Assembly (NCBI GenBank): GCA_034412795.1
Contig: DAOUMD010000175.1
Coordinates: 62,001-126,000, forward strand
Source of the DNA: JAUVPY01 sp034412795
GTDB taxonomy: Bacteria > Chloroflexota > Anaerolineae > 4572-78 > NAK82
DNA: 64,000 nt
Direction of reading: 5' to 3'
In this document: positions 50,807 to 58,510 of the stretch, piece by piece
How positions within the stretch are numbered: position 1 is the first letter of the stretch
How the letters are laid out: each line of letters begins with the position of its first letter
Position numbers and translations under genes: made by a program
Notes under the pieces: generated by a model
Told to the model about the DNA's origin: nothing
The model's database searches: none
Seen by the model: only the letters and a program-made list of their open reading frames with translations

Positions 50807-52051
50807 TGATCATTAAAAATTTAATCGGGTAACAAGCCGACGTAGCGTAGCAATTCGGGTGAGCCATTCTCGAAGCCGTCCAAGAAATCGGCCACGGCCA
50901 GTTTGAGTGCTTGCCAATCGCCGCTCAAGCGGTGCAAGTGTAGAACCTCCTGTTTGAGCCAGCGCCAGAGCTTCTCAATGGGATTGAGCCAGGAAGCATA
51001 AGTGGGTAGCAGCAAAAGCCGAATGGGCAGATTGGCCTGGATCGCCTTTGGGCTGGGCTCAGTCGGCCAGGTGGGCGGCACCTTGGGCGGCTGCGGGAAG
51101 AAATCTTGAGGCTGCAAACGAGCCAGTACATCGGGATGAAAGTGCACCGGCCAATTGTCCTGAGCCATATAGATTTCCTCGACCTGTGGAAAGTCGGCTC
51201 GCACGGCTGCGTAGAAATCGGAGAGCTGGCGCAAGCCAATCTTGGTGTGTTGGCGATAGGTGACCTGCCCGGTGATGGCATTCAGAGCCGCCACGACGCG
51301 AAACTGAGTGTCTGACCTGTAGCTCCTGTGGGCCAAGGGCTGCCGATGTCCCTGGCTCTCATAGGCCCGCGCCAGGCTGGGTTGTCGGTAGTAGGTAAAC
51401 TCATCTTGATAGAGAAATACGTATCTTTCTGGCTGGTACCAGGCGCGTAACAAGCACAACTGGATCACGCTCAGCTTCGCATCGTAGGCCTCATCGGGGC
51501 TGTGAACATAGCTGCGAGCGCGCTTGTAGCAGATCCCCAGCCGATCCAAAATCTGCGACAGTCCACCCGGCGTGGTGACCCGTAGCCAGTCACACGTCTG
51601 AGCGATGGCCTTCAACGTCCAGCGGCTCTGACGATGTCCAAACAGCCGCGGCTCACGCCGGACGACGTTTAAGATCGCCTGGCAAGCACTCTCCTCATCG
51701 GCGTGCTGAGGGGGAAAAAGCGGGCTTGCGCCCGCGCCCGGACTTGATTTTCAGCCCAGCTAATCCTTCGGCCTGATAGCGATGAAACCAGTCGTACACG
51801 GTATCCGTCTTACGTCGCTTCAGCAGACCTCTCAGCGCCACTTGCCGTCCCGACATGCCATCGGCAATCTTGAGTATAGCGCTCACTCGTTCGCGAACAT
51901 ATGCTAGCCCATGGTGGTCCCGGGCGTATTCCAATTCACGCCGTTGTTCGGGTGTCAGATCAATGGTCAGCGGTTTCGCCATACTTTCACCTCCGCTGAC
52001 TACAACACCAAACCACCCAATTAGTTACCCGACTAAATTCTTAAGCTTCAT
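50807..52051. mobile_element. IS630-type insertion sequence
   Basis: About 1.24 kb. Ends pair as AATTTAATCGGGTAAC (50818-50833) and GTTACCCGACTAAATT (52024-52039) with weaker pairing further out, and TA stands on both sides (50805-50806, 52052-52053). IS630-type elements insert at TA and duplicate it. The outer flanks, GTAGTAACGACT and AGTCGTTTT, join to give the uninterrupted repeat seen at 33694-33716, which confirms the boundaries. Confidence 0.85.
50821..51982 (-). pseudogene. IS630-type transposase, split by a frameshift
   Basis: The N-terminal part (51982 down to 51695) has the helix-turn-helix with LTPEQRRELEYARDHHG and ends KPAFSPSARR; the rest continues in another frame (from about 51715, HADEESACQAIL, to 50821) with the DDE set: Asp in LYQDEFTYY, Asp in MAQDNWPVH and Glu in SWLNPIEKLWRWLKQ. 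Joined, the protein would be about 380 residues, slightly long for the family. The break is at the run TTTTTCCCCC, a +1 step on the coding strand. Some IS630 relatives use programmed frameshifting, so the element may still be active; a real indel or a sequence error is equally possible. Confidence 0.85.
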
Positions 52052-52075
52052 TAGTCGTTTTGGCGTTCGATAAGC

Positions 52076-52708
52076 TCAGTTGCCCTTCAAAACGAGAGGC
52101 AGAAACACGCCCAAGGCGCTATTAACATCATCTTGCACGCACCACACCCTGATGGACGACGTGTCACAGGTCCTCACTTCCAGGTTCCAGACACCCAAAT
52201 CCTGATCACCGTCTGTCCAGGTAGCGGGCAGGTTGGCCACAGTCCCCCAGTAGAAAGCATAATCACTGGCCCAGGCTATGCAGTTGGCGCGGCCCACGGT
52301 GTCCGATGACCATGCACTATATCCGGTACGCACCCAGCCTCGCACAAGCTTAGTACCCAAAAATATAGGCACGGCCGTGGGAGGTCCGGCACCACTATCT
52401 GAATTCGTCGTCCCCAGGGAGGTGTTGTACTCGAGGCTAGAAGGGTCAGCAATCTCCCAGATCGAGGCGAAATGGTATCCTTCGGCACAGGCAGTAAGAG
52501 CCTCATTCGCCTTGAACGACGATTGGGTCAGGTAGAATTGGCGTACGCCAGGCGCTGCGCTCAGGAAGGATGAGGGGTTGGGTGTGATAGCACGAACGCG
52601 GTTCACAGTCAGCGTGACCAGCAATACGATTGGCAGCAGCACCAATGCGAACAAAACCCTGAGTGTTGTCCGCCGGTGATAGTGGACTCTAAACTGTACC
52701 CTGAGCAT
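52076..52708 (-). CDS. Exported protein, tandem paralogue 2, with FLPLVLKG tail
   Basis: 210 residues. A signal anchor (about 18-40) is followed by a domain sharing its frame of motifs with the upstream neighbour: RQFYLTQ, a Cys in ACAEGYHFASIWEIADPSSLEYN, DSGAGPPT, GWVRTGYS, VGRANCIAW and DLGVWNLEVRTCDT with WC near the end. The four conserved Cys suggest two disulfides. The C-terminus VFLPLVLKGN resembles the tail of the calcium-repeat protein at 44530. Function unknown; probably a surface protein. It starts 4 bases after the neighbour's stop. Its last codons run up to the IS630-type element. Confidence 0.75.
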   Translation of the reverse strand: MLRVQFRVHYHRRTTLRVLFALVLLPIVLLVTLTVNRVRAITPNPSSFLSAAPGVRQFYLTQSSFKANEALTACAEGYHFASIWEIADPSSLEYNTSLGTTNSDSGAGPPTAVPIFLGTKLVRGWVRTGYSAWSSDTVGRANCIAWASDYAFYWGTVANLPATWTDGDQDLGVWNLEVRTCDTSSIRVWCVQDDVNSALGVFLPLVLKGN

Positions 52709-52712
52709 CGTC

Positions 52713-53297
52713 TTAATCCTCGATACACCAGACAGGATTGTAGGTGTCGCAGGTGGACACGGCTAACTGCCAGACGCCGATATCCTGACTGCCGCTTGTC
52801 CAGGTAGATGGCAACATAGCTGTGGTTCCCCAATAGGACATGTTGTGAATGGTCCAAGCACCGCAGTTGGCGCGTCCCACGGTGGACGAATCGCTTGTGA
52901 CAGCAACGTAGCCGGTGCGTACCCAGCCAGATATGAAGTACCCATCTGTTGGAGGCCCTTGACCACTATCAGCTACTGTATTGCCCAGCGTGGTGTTGTA
53001 CTTGAGGTTGGAAGGGTCGGCAATCTCCCATAGCGAGGCCATGTGGTATCCATCAGCGCACATGGTGGAAGCACTGCTCCCCGCAGCACCCGATTGCGAC
53101 AGGTAGAATTGACGCATCCCACTCGATTGCGCCAGGGGCGATTCTCCACCGGAAGCCACCACGCTCTCGCCTGTCAGTGTCAGATAGGCAAACAACGCCA
53201 CTATCGTCAGCACACCGACAAGCGCCACCACCAGTCTTCCGGTCAGCCTGATGTCGATAACGATCGTCCTTTCCTCTTTCAGTGTTGACATTTCCAT
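52713..53297 (-). CDS. Exported protein, tandem paralogue 1
   Basis: About 194 residues. A hydrophobic anchor (VVALVGVLTIVALFAYLTLTG, about 20-40) precedes a domain parallel to that of the next gene: RQFYLSQ, CADGYHMASLWEIADPSNLKYN, DSGQGPPTDG, GWVRTGY, VGRANCGAW, DIGVWQLAVSTCDT and PVWCIED. It lacks the LPLVL tail. ATG 53297 is chosen because AGGAGG stands 5 bases before it. The two genes arose by duplication and are co-transcribed. No family was recognised; the SLWEI/GRANCxAW wording may be lectin-like. Confidence 0.75.
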   Translation of the reverse strand: MEMSTLKEERTIVIDIRLTGRLVVALVGVLTIVALFAYLTLTGESVVASGGESPLAQSSGMRQFYLSQSGAAGSSASTMCADGYHMASLWEIADPSNLKYNTTLGNTVADSGQGPPTDGYFISGWVRTGYVAVTSDSSTVGRANCGAWTIHNMSYWGTTAMLPSTWTSGSQDIGVWQLAVSTCDTYNPVWCIED

Positions 53298-53543
53298 AGA
53301 AACCTCCTGTCGTTCCATCATTTGTCACGGACTGCCTTTTTGTATCGCGGCGATCTGTTGCCTGATCTCAGTTTAGATAGTCTTCCCTGTCAACACAATA
53401 GCGCAAAAGTCACGCTGTTGATGTAGCTGTGAGAATCAGCCATCACAATCACTGTCCTTCAGGAAGCGAATGCCACTTTTGAAAGGGCAGCGGCGACTTT
53501 GCCAGACGACGATCTAGCAGATAAGGCAAGGTTGTTGGTCAAT

Positions 53544-53668
53544 CTAGTACACCACTTGTTTGCTCGCCAGGGATTGTCAAATCCCGGCCTTTTGTGCCTT
53601 AAACGGGGATTTGGCAATCCCCTTGGAGCAAAACTAACTGCAAGCTTATTTCCGCCTCGGTGTACTAG
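53544..53668. repeat. TCGCCAGGGATTG repeat element, copy B
   Basis: 125 bp, ends CTAGTACACC and GGTGTACTAG are exact inverted repeats; the inside has TTTGCTCGCCAGGGATTG, the GGGATT/AATCCC stem and GGAGCAAAAC. This is the most complete copy and defines the element boundaries. Confidence 0.85.
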
Positions 53669-53818
53669 GCATTTCGTAAAATCGGGTGGGAGACTAAACC
53701 CTGGCGGGACAGCACTTCGAGGCTGGCCTGGCGCTGTCCCGTCAGGCGGAGGACTCGCAAGCAGAGGTAACAGCCCTGAGCACACTGGCTCAATCGGCTA
53801 TATCAATTACTATCACAT

Positions 53819-53959
53819 AACTTGAGTTTAGACAACTTGTAAGAAACCGGGTTTTTGAACCTCACTGTGCAACCGCAACTATGAAAAAGCACCTGGCAAC
53901 GTGCCAAAACCTATGGAAGACGACAAAAAACCGGTTTCTTGGCTTTTATCTAAACTCAA
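53819..53959. repeat. TIR-bearing repeat element, copy 2
   Basis: Matches 20103-20245 in the same orientation over its full length with only a few changes (for instance CACCTGGCAACG for CACCTTACAACG). Terminal repeats ACTTGAGTTTAGA and TCTAAACTCAA. Non-coding. Confidence 0.85.
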
Positions 53960-54070
53960 AACATAAGAAATCTGGAGAAAGCAAGACGGAACGTGGTAAA
54001 ACGTTAGAGCTGAACGCAGTCGTTGCAGGACTGCTGGCTTGGAGCTTGTCTGAAAAGCCAGAGGACGCTT

Positions 54071-54226
54071 AAGTTATTTGCTCGCCAGGGATTGGCAAAT
54101 CCCGGCCTATTGCGCCTAAATCGGGGATTTAATATTGGGACAAATGCCCCCTGGGTGATATGTCCCAATATTAAACCCCCTCGGAGCAAAACTAACTATA
54201 GACCCATTTATGCCTCGGTGTACTAG
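54071..54226. repeat. TCGCCAGGGATTGG repeat element, copy C, with nested palindrome
   Basis: Same outer sequence as copies A and B, but the central loop has been replaced or entered by a palindrome: AATATTGGGACA (54131-54142) and TGTCCCAATATT (54161-54172). The right end GGTGTACTAG supplies the stop codon of the zf-TFIIB gene. Confidence 0.8.
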
Positions 54227-54654
54227 GCATAGCCCGCCGACCCACCGAAGAAAGACTTTGACCTGAGCTTCTGCAACAAGTTATCCCATTCCGCTTCGGC
54301 ATCGAATTTGCGGCGAATGTCTTTCTCGCGGGCCTTCATCAACTCCAGGACCCGTTCCTCCTCGTCCTCGTCCAGCCAGAAGCCGTGGCCATCCTCACAA
54401 TACTCCAGCTCCAGGCTGTTTAGCCGGTACTGGAATCGGCGCAGTGGCTTCCCGCAATGAGGGCAGGGATACTCAGTCGGCGTGCTGGACACAATGAGCG
54501 AGCCCTTATACTCATCTTCGTCGTAGGCTTGATCCTCAAGTTCGTCCAGCTCTTCAGAATCGAGCCACATGCCCTTGGAATTAGCACAGTAGTCAACTTC
54601 GATTCCTCTGTGCACCTTTTGTACCAAATCGGCGTTGCATTTGGGACATTTCAT
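54223..54654 (-). CDS. zf-TFIIB domain protein
   Basis: About 143 residues with two zinc-ribbon units of the TFIIB-like type: CPKCNADL with DYCANSKGMWLD (residues 3-35) and CPHCGKPL with EYCEDGHGFWLDEDE (about 65-100). The second is followed by a charged helix (ERVLELMKAREKD). Such proteins are frequent small soluble factors of unknown role, perhaps in nucleic acid binding. ATG 54654 follows GAGGAGAG. Its stop codon TAG is the last base triplet of the neighbouring repeat element copy C, so the native end may have been changed. Confidence 0.85.
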   Translation of the reverse strand: MKCPKCNADLVQKVHRGIEVDYCANSKGMWLDSEELDELEDQAYDEDEYKGSLIVSSTPTEYPCPHCGKPLRRFQYRLNSLELEYCEDGHGFWLDEDEEERVLELMKAREKDIRRKFDAEAEWDNLLQKLRSKSFFGGSAGYA

Positions 54655-54700
54655 ACATTCTCTCCTCACAAGGGTTATTGCCACCTGGCCCACCTATCCT

Positions 54701-55033
54701 CTAACGAAAGTCCTCTCGCACCGGGTAAAAGACGTCAAACAAACGGCAGTTAGTAATCGATTTTCCGGAGTGACAGGCGTCGGGCGGGATGACGGCCACC
54801 ATCCCCGCTTCAAGACGATGGGGCTGACCCTCAATGGTCAGTTCAAAGACGCCGTCCAGGATGTTGGTAATCTGCTCGTGCGGATGTGAATGCTCGGGGA
54901 GCGGCACGCCGGCCTCGAACTCCCAATGAGCGAGGGTCATGTTATCACAATGGACAAAACGCGCCCTAGCTCCCGGGATGAGCTCTCTGCGTTCCAGCTC
55001 GGACAGTTTCAGAATTGATGCGCTGTTTGCCAC
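54701..55033 (-). CDS. Cupin domain protein
   Basis: About 110 residues, one cupin barrel with PLPEHSHPHEQITNILDG (metal-binding His and Glu) and a second-motif His in IPPDACHSGKSI. GTG 55033 is chosen behind GGGGAGG; the upstream open frame (to 55120) crosses a hairpin and is not protein-like. The final FPVRxDF-type end, YPVREDFR, is common in small stand-alone cupins acting on sugars or metabolites. Monocistronic. Confidence 0.82.
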   Translation of the reverse strand: MANSASILKLSELERRELIPGARARFVHCDNMTLAHWEFEAGVPLPEHSHPHEQITNILDGVFELTIEGQPHRLEAGMVAVIPPDACHSGKSITNCRLFDVFYPVREDFR

Positions 55034-55075
55034 AGTTCCTCCCCTTTCATCGGATTGAGGATATCGGCCTGATGG

Positions 55076-55115
55076 GCGAAGCCCAGTCCGGCAATACTGC
55101 GGGACCGGGCTTCGC
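55076..55115. terminator. Hairpin after the CBM48 gene
   Basis: GCGAAGCCCAGTCC and GGGACCGGGCTTCGC pair with one mismatch over about 14 bp. It lies 13 bases after the stop of the CBM48 gene on the minus strand. No T-run follows, so termination is uncertain. Confidence 0.45.
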
Positions 55116-55127
55116 GGCATTTCTAGC

Positions 55128-55418
55128 TTAGACGACCACTACCGAGTCTTCGGTGCCGAATTCGTTGGGGACATATTTATCTGCCTCCCAGTCATTTTCC
55201 CACCGCTCGCTGTCTACCAGATAGCGGAAACGGTACTCGCCGGGCTTCAGCGAAACGGTGATCAAGAAGCCGCCGTCTTTACGACGCTTCATGGGATGCT
55301 TGGAGGCGTCCCACTCGTTGAACTCACCACATAGTGCCGCTGTGTTGGCATCGACCTGCGCGGGCACTTCAAACGTCACCCGGCAAGAACGACCGGTCTT
55401 GGTATACGACTTTTTCAT
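55128..55418 (-). CDS. Glycogen-recognition (CBM48/isoamylase early-set) domain protein
   Basis: 96 residues, a single carbohydrate-binding module of the AMPK-beta type: VTFEVPA, CGEFNEWDASKHPMKRRKDGGF with the conserved WD and Lys, SLKPGEYRFRYLVDSERWENDW and a final EFGTEDSVVVV. In larger proteins this module binds alpha-glucan; as a free domain it may target or sense glycogen. The start is after AAGGAG. No glycogen enzyme is nearby. Confidence 0.9.
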   Translation of the reverse strand: MKKSYTKTGRSCRVTFEVPAQVDANTAALCGEFNEWDASKHPMKRRKDGGFLITVSLKPGEYRFRYLVDSERWENDWEADKYVPNEFGTEDSVVVV

Positions 55419-55587
55419 TTTTTGGACTCCTTCCTTACAAAGAAAATATACTTAGTAAGCTTACACCCAAATATTCCAAAAAGCAAAGTTGCACCGAGCA
55501 AATACAAAGACGCCCAGCTAAGACTGGGCGCTTGCATGGAACAGACCGGGCTGTCGAAAGACCTCCTTACCGTGTGGATCTTGACAC

Positions 55588-56028
55588 TCATTCTCCAGAC
55601 AGGCGTTGAATCAGGGCATGCAACTCGCGTTCGATTTGAGGCAGAGTCTCGTCCACCGAGGCTACATCAACATCGTGTACACTCCAGTACTCGATCTTGT
55701 CCACCCAACTGGGGAAATTCCCCTCAAGATGTGCGCGGTGTTCCGTCTCTTTCATGGCAATAACTAGATCCGCCCCGGCCAGGTCACCCTCTTGTAGCTT
55801 AATTGGATAACGAACCCGGCCGTTGACCTTTATGCCCCTGGCCACGAGCCCCTCGATCACGTGGATCGAGATGGGACCGACGGTGTGAACTCCAAGTTGG
55901 GTTGAGATCCCCCTCGAGTCCGCTTGCCAGTCCAGGTCAGATTTGGCCGCCATCGCGTTGAAGAGCATCTCGGCGAAGCGGCTTCGATAGTAGTTGCCAG
56001 AACAAATGAAGAGGAGTTTATGCCTCAT
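55588..56028 (-). CDS. Low molecular weight phosphatase/ArsC-like protein
   Basis: About 146 residues. Active-site loop CSGNYYRS with Cys and Arg in the C-x5-R spacing (residues 9-16), then ADLVIAMKETEHRAHL and the end part IEYWSVHDVDVAS. In classical members the last loop is DP(F/Y/x); here the Asp is followed by Val, so the general-acid loop is atypical. It could dephosphorylate Tyr-proteins or small molecules, or reduce arsenate. ATG 56028 follows AAAGGGTAAG. Confidence 0.82.
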   Translation of the reverse strand: MRHKLLFICSGNYYRSRFAEMLFNAMAAKSDLDWQADSRGISTQLGVHTVGPISIHVIEGLVARGIKVNGRVRYPIKLQEGDLAGADLVIAMKETEHRAHLEGNFPSWVDKIEYWSVHDVDVASVDETLPQIERELHALIQRLSGE

Positions 56029-56030
56029 GC

Positions 56031-56246
56031 TTACCCTTTCTTGCTGCGAATCCACGTCGCTACCTGCTCTGCCGTCTCCCCCACCGAAATCCCCGTTGTG
56101 TCTATCAACTCAGTCACCGCCTCCGCTTGTCCTTCTTGCTCCCTGAACCATAGGGTCTTGCCTCCAAATAGAAATGCACCCCTCGGAAGAGGGGAGTTGA
56201 AAGCAGTAGCGGCTGTATTATACTGGCCTTGCGGGTGCCATCGCAA
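56031..56246 (-). pseudogene. C-terminal fragment, possibly of a P-loop kinase
   Basis: A 71-codon frame ending 3 bases before the phosphatase gene. The last 40 residues (EGQAEAVTELIDTTGISVGETAEQVATWIRSKKG, in parts) read like the end of a P-loop nucleoside or shikimate-type kinase. The start side runs into a stray IS1595-type end at 56257-56278, so the missing front was probably lost by transposition. Weakly supported. Confidence 0.4.
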
Positions 56247-56256
56247 AAAACATGGT

Positions 56257-56278
56257 GGCTCATGTTTAGAACAAGTGC
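56257..56278. mobile_element. Solo IS1595-type terminal repeat
   Basis: GGCTCATGTTTAGAACAAGTGC differs by one base from the right end of the IS1595/ISXO2-like element (complement of 59466-59487). No second end or transposase adjoins it, so it is a relic. Confidence 0.65.
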
Positions 56279-56522
56279 AGATGTTATAGATTGGGATGGT
56301 TCACTATTTGGTTGACACCTTTTACCGGTCAAATCAAGCAAAGTAACCTCGTAAAACGTAAAACGTGATGCGCAAAGGCACATTTGCCAAAAATCATTAC
56401 GCCTTACGTTTTACGAATTTGTCTGGCAAAGCAGGCCAAATTGTCAACCAGTTCTCTTGGCAAAATGAACCATTCCTATAGATTTATACGAAATTCATAT
56501 GTATATACTGCGAAAATCGTGG

Positions 56523-56528
56523 TATAAT
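56523..56528 (+). promoter_or_regulatory. Possible extended -10 promoter element
   Basis: TGGTATAAT, as at 3963. It lies about 125 bases before the gene at 56655; the -35 region is AT-rich but poor. Confidence 0.35.
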
Positions 56529-56654
56529 GGAGCCCATACGCAAGTTCCTTTTTTTCAGGCCGTAGCATCACAGGTAAACCGTCAAACCGTGTAACGCAAC
56601 CAGCAATACGCAGTACGCAATACGCAGCACGTTCTATAAGACAAGGAGGCCGAA

Positions 56655-57008
56655 ATGTGTCTTGTCATTCTTATGCTGGTGTTTGGAATCATTGGTCTTG
56701 CCAAAGGGGAATTCAAGATCACCGGTGGCCGTATGGTCAAGGGATCGACGGGACGTACCCTGGGTGCAGTATTAATAGTTGGCGCTGCGGCCGGCTTTGT
56801 ACCGGACTATGGGAGCTTGATCCAGATTGTCATACTGATTCTGGTCATTGTAATTGGGTTGGCGACATCTGAGAAGATCGAAAAAGCTCCGGCCACGGCT
56901 CAAGAGATAGAGCCGGCTCCAGCCGTATCTGGGGAAATCGGTGCATCTTCAGGCACACCGGATAAGATAGAAGCTGCTCCAACCACGGGACTGGGGGAAC
57001 AAGACTAA
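56655..57008 (+). CDS. Small membrane protein, unknown function
   Basis: 117 residues with two hydrophobic segments (about 3-15 and 36-70, broken by FVPDYG) and a Pro/Ala/Glu/Thr-rich C-terminal third with near-repeats (KIEKAPATAQEIEPAPAV, then DKIEAAPTT). No family was recognised. AAGGAGG lies 7 bases before the ATG. A GTATCTTCTCAAAAAGT repeat end follows 6 bases after the stop codon. Confidence 0.7.
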   Translation: MCLVILMLVFGIIGLAKGEFKITGGRMVKGSTGRTLGAVLIVGAAAGFVPDYGSLIQIVILILVIVIGLATSEKIEKAPATAQEIEPAPAVSGEIGASSGTPDKIEAAPTTGLGEQD

Positions 57009-57350
57009 TCGAAGGTATCTTCTCAAAAAGTGGATGGGGAGTTTCTGCCCGGCGCAACAGGAGATATAGCACCTGAGGCTTCAGCGCATCAAGGAGCGGT
57101 TAGCAGACTGGCTTAAGCCATCATAGGCGCCAGGGCAACACAATTGAGGACGCGACTAATTTGCCGCCGAGGTTAAGAACGACGGATGCGCACGCAGAGC
57201 GTGGAGCGTATGACCGGCATCTTGGCTCCGATGAATGGGGCGCTGTTCTTGACATAGGCCTCCCACCACCCCCTGGTCTTGGGATCGGCGTCTTCATGAA
57301 GAAGGCTTTGCAGCGTAGTGATGTAAGCCTTGTTCATTTGCTCGTGGTCC
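57009..57350. other. Intergenic region
   Basis: 342 bases with no supported gene. It begins with a GTATCTTCTCA-family end at 57015-57031. A plus-strand frame at 57161-57448 is not protein-like. Confidence 0.5.
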
Positions 57351-57680
57351 CTAAGGCTTGCGAGCCTTCACGAAGGCGACGTTGGCGGCTGAGCCCTGGT
57401 GCTCACGCGGGTCGTCTGGCGAAGCAAGTGCGTCCGGGACGCACCTGACTTCAGCTTTCTCAATCTCCAAGCCTTGGAGGAGCGCCACGATCTGCTCGGG
57501 CGTCATGAGGTCGTCTTCCGCAAATCCCCAAACCTGGCTCATAGAACGGTCCCACTCGGCCACGACCAATGTGCCTCCTTTGGCCAGGGCAGCCAGCGCC
57601 GTCTGGAGCACGCGCCGACTATCGTCTCCACCAGGCAGCGCAGAGGTTAAGGTTAGGGCTAAGGCTGTTTTTACGTGTTC
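57351..57680 (-). pseudogene. C-terminal half of a class I SAM methyltransferase
   Basis: The frame is open from a TAG at 57681-57683 down to 57351, with SRRVLQTALAALAKGGTLVVAEW (beta-4/5 of the methyltransferase fold, in two runs here), then SQVWGFAEDDLMTPEQIVALL and ending VAFVKARKP. The SAM-binding first half (GxGxG) is missing upstream. A GTG at 57611 could start a short product but it could not bind SAM, so this is a remnant. Confidence 0.55.
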
Positions 57681-58510
57681 CTAGCCGTAGATCTCGGCAA
57701 AAAGGGTATCACCGTCTCTGAGAGAAATGCTGATGATTGTAGTAACCTTTGGTGCTAGTTTACCACCAGTATAGTGGCAAAGATGACTCAAAAACAGCGA
57801 ATTTCGGTAAAAATGGGTAGATTTGACGGTAAATCAAGCTGCTTTTGCCATAATCGTTGCGAGAATACTCAGTATATTGGCGATCTTGAACAATTTCTCG
57901 AAAGACTACTAGCACCATAGATTATTACAGTATTCAGCCACCAAAGATTTGCCAAGCTTCCATCATTTATAGTATAATAGATGCGATTATATGCAATACC
58001 GCAAAACTTGCTACGAAGCCAGGCCGGAGCCTATGTGGCACGTCCAGACGAGTACCTGTGAGATACCAAAATATACCCAAATCGGGGTTTCGACCGTCAA
58101 AATTACCTATTCGTTGATGTTGTAGCTCGGTGGGCTGACAGGCCCAATAGCAACTTTTGCGGTATTGCGATTATATGCTTACAAGTGAATTCGTCCTCGT
58201 TGACATTTCTAATCAAATTGCCTGGTAGTTCGACAATGTCACGTTGATTAGAGTTTTTCCACAATAAGGAATCTGCACAACCCATTGTGCGTCGAAGGTG
58301 GTCGCAACCGCAAGTCATAGTGGCAAACACCTATTGTGCAACCACTCTATTGTACTTCTGCAGTTCTTGCGTGCCATATTTGCCATCAAGCAATCCACAT
58401 GAAAGATTGACGCAAAACCCTTCACCGGAGGCAGGCGATAGTCTGGCTCATTTCAGAAACCTCACACCGCTGTCTGCTGCTATTTAGCCTGCGCTTTACC
58501 AAACCAAGTT
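57681..58510. other. Gene-free region with MITE-like element
   Basis: No coding frame recognised in about 830 bases of lower GC. It contains a well-defined element at 57983-58178 and runs to the IS1595-type element at 58511. Confidence 0.6.
57983..58178. mobile_element. MITE-like element with 12-bp direct repeats
   Basis: Terminal inverted repeats AATACCGCAAAACTTGCTA (from 57995) and TAGCAACTTTTGCGGTATT (to 58166) match at 18 of 19 positions. GCGATTATATGC flanks it directly on both sides (57983-57994 and 58167-58178). The 172-bp inside has no coding capacity. This is a textbook non-autonomous element; no matching transposase is in the window. Confidence 0.85.

Larger units (their letters stand above)
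53298..54222. other. 925-base repeat cluster without genes
   Basis: Holds element copy B (53544-53668), the second 140-bp TIR element (53819-53959) and element copy C (54071-54226). Open frames across it (for example 53459-53825 on both strands, 53881-54072) only read through these repeats. Confidence 0.7.

Noticed and set aside
53459..53825. Frames of about 108 codons on both strands
   Set aside because: They read through repeat element copy B; the two strands mirror each other.
53881..54072. 63-codon plus-strand frame
   Set aside because: It starts inside the second TIR element and has no ribosome site.
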